A DNA stretch of 64,000 bases, taken from positions 1 through 64,000 of the forward strand of contig DAVZGP010000013.1 in the NCBI GenBank assembly GCA_052274345.1, written 5' to 3'. Each line of letters starts with the position of its first letter. Positions within the stretch are counted from its first letter, which is position 1. Made by a program: the position numbers and the translations under genes. The notes below the pieces were generated by a model. That model was given only the letters and a program-made list of their open reading frames with translations, ran no database searches and had not been told where the DNA came from. This document shows positions 62,766-64,000 of the stretch, one piece after another. The DNA comes from Clostridium_AD sp937920395 (lineage in GTDB: Bacteria; Bacillota; Clostridia; Clostridiales; Clostridiaceae).

Positions 62766-64000
62766 ATGCAAGTAATAAAAAGGGATTCGAGAACAAAGGA
62801 ATTTAAACCAGAAAGAATATCAACAGCAGCTGGGAAAGCTTTTATAGAAGTCTATGGAAAGGAAAATAAAGAATTTAATAATCTTGTTTTAACAAGGGTA
62901 TTAGAAACTCTTAAACAAAGGGGAGAAGCTCTAATTCCAATAGAAGAAATACAAGATATAATTGTTAGCGAGATTAAATTACTGGATGAAAAGGTAGCTC
63001 TAGCTTACATAAGTTATAGAGAAGAAAGAACTTTTGAAAGAGATAAAAAAGGAGAATTAGATAAAGAAATAGATAATATAATTAACGCTGTTTCAGAACA
63101 GACTAATTCCAATGGAAACCTTGATGGAAGCAAAATTCAAACAATAAGAGCATTAATTTCAAATGTTGTTGGAAGCAACTATAGTCAAAGACATAAAATA
63201 CCTAAAAAGTATTTAAAAAAGCATAAAAAAACCATATATATACATGATGAAACTTATTTTGGTTTACCTCTTTTTAATTGCTGCCTTGTTGACTGGATTA
63301 ATATGTTTGAGAATGGATTTGACTTAGGTACGACACTTATAGGAACACCAAATTCAATTGAAACCGCAATCAATGTATTATCTCAAGTTGCCAGTCATAT
63401 ATCTAGTAATACATATGGAGGAACTACCTTCCCAACTTTAATAACAGGGCTCACTCCTTATGCAGTTAAAAGTTTAAATAAACATAGAGCTATTGGCAAA
63501 AAGTGGATTGAAGATACCCTTAAAGTAGAAGAATATGCCTGGGATAGATTAGGCAAAGAAATAGAAGATAGTATGCAATCACTTGAATATGAAGTTCAAA
63601 CTTTAATGACAAGTAGGGCTGAGACTCCATTTTTAACACTTGGTATAAACAATGTTGATTTGAATGCTAGTGAAGAGGATCAAAAAATACAAAAAATGAT
63701 AACTGAGGCTATATTAAATCAAAGAATTAAAGGATTAACTGGTGGCGTTACTCCTGTATTTCCTAAACTAGTATATCAAAATACAAAAGGTAATAATCTT
63801 AATCCAGGAGATAAGTACTATGATTTGTTCAAATTAGCGGTTGTATGTAGTGCACATAGACAATACCCGGATTATATTAATACTGATAAGGCAATTGAAG
63901 TCACTGGCGATTATAAGGAATGTATGGGTTGTAGGTCATTCCTTGGAAGTTATCTAGACGAGGCAGGCAATTACAAGACTGCTGGAAGATTTAACTTTGG
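62766..64000 (+). CDS. nrdD: Anaerobic (class III) ribonucleoside-triphosphate reductase, cut by the window end
   Basis: The first 411 codons are present. An ATP-cone allosteric domain comes first (VIKRDSRTKEFKPERISTAA), then the catalytic barrel with FNCCLVDW, TYGGTTFPTLITGL and, near the window edge, GDYKECMGCRSFLGSY. The enzyme reduces NTPs with a glycyl radical made by NrdG; the glycyl-radical C-terminus lies outside the window. GGAGGT (62755-62760) is 5 nt before the ATG. It is controlled by the cobalamin riboswitch upstream. Confidence 0.96.
   Translation, partial: MQVIKRDSRTKEFKPERISTAAGKAFIEVYGKENKEFNNLVLTRVLETLKQRGEALIPIEEIQDIIVSEIKLLDEKVALAYISYREERTFERDKKGELDKEIDNIINAVSEQTNSNGNLDGSKIQTIRALISNVVGSNYSQRHKIPKKYLKKHKKTIYIHDETYFGLPLFNCCLVDWINMFENGFDLGTTLIGTPNSIETAINVLSQVASHISSNTYGGTTFPTLITGLTPYAVKSLNKHRAIGKKWIEDTLKVEEYAWDRLGKEIEDSMQSLEYEVQTLMTSRAETPFLTLGINNVDLNASEEDQKIQKMITEAILNQRIKGLTGGVTPVFPKLVYQNTKGNNLNPGDKYYDLFKLAVVCSAHRQYPDYINTDKAIEVTGDYKECMGCRSFLGSYLDEAGNYKTAGRFNF

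Overview
The window reads as chromosomal DNA of an anaerobic, endospore-forming, low-GC Firmicute, most likely Clostridium sensu stricto. The evidence is the very AT-rich sequence with strong GGAGG-type ribosome binding sites, spo0A and a spoIIP-type gene, the [FeFe]-hydrogenase maturase hydF, a clostridial thiolase, rubrerythrin, anaerobic class III ribonucleotide reductase and a siroheme nitrite/sulfite reductase. The species cannot be named from this sequence. I see no rRNA, tRNA, CRISPR array, prophage or intact insertion sequence.

Layout. 1-7 kb: cold-shock protein, Fe-S aldo/keto reductase, GntR regulator, DbpA-type RNA helicase, an HTH/DUF2975 pair (the DUF2975 gene carries an in-frame TAG), a SpoIIP-like amidase and a pentapeptide-repeat protein. 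7-12 kb: an alpha/beta hydrolase, a metallo-beta-lactamase-fold enzyme and a tightly overlapping three-gene acyl-CoA dehydratase activase cluster. 12-22 kb: a TPR/GAF/GGDEF protein, oleate hydratase, a Pro/Gly-rich plus partner gene pair, lrgAB, rubrerythrin with a Tyr/Asn-rich companion, and a NAGPA-family protein. 22-31 kb: DedA proteins, a heterodimeric ABC exporter, PAP2 phosphatases and a two-component system. 31-40 kb: a second two-component system, a strip of broken genes (33.8-36.4 kb), the copper operon csoR-copA-copZ, and a truncated coiled-coil wall-hydrolase gene. 40-57 kb: ZIP transporter, YitT, DUF3237, an LPG-synthase-like protein, KimA-type potassium importer, nitrite/sulfite reductase with a divergent LysR gene, intracellular alpha-amylase, ygeY with a degenerate 2-hydroxyacid dehydrogenase, a nuclease-like protein, a YfcE phosphoesterase, a second copper chaperone, hydF, polysaccharide deacetylase and pssA. 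57-64 kb: thiolase, a sigma-54 activator, spo0A, DUF3842, and nrdD behind a cobalamin riboswitch, cut by the window end.

How the parts work together. The clearest regulatory circuit is a near-perfect sigma-54 promoter plus a 17-bp palindromic activator site directly upstream of the thiolase gene, with a sigma-54 enhancer-binding protein encoded immediately beside it. spo0A has a textbook sigma-H promoter and two 0A boxes. The copper operon has a CsoR operator over its start site. nrdD is placed under B12 repression, as expected for a B12-independent reductase in a cell that also has a B12-dependent one.

The second theme is gene decay. Polyprenyl diphosphate synthase, a membrane polyferredoxin, a MenA-like prenyltransferase, a CPBP protease and a UbiE/MenG methyltransferase lie in order, each damaged by deletions. 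This looks like the remains of a menaquinone and respiration operon. Degenerate active sites in a 2-hydroxyacid dehydrogenase and in the PAP2 half of a DedA-PAP2 fusion add to this.
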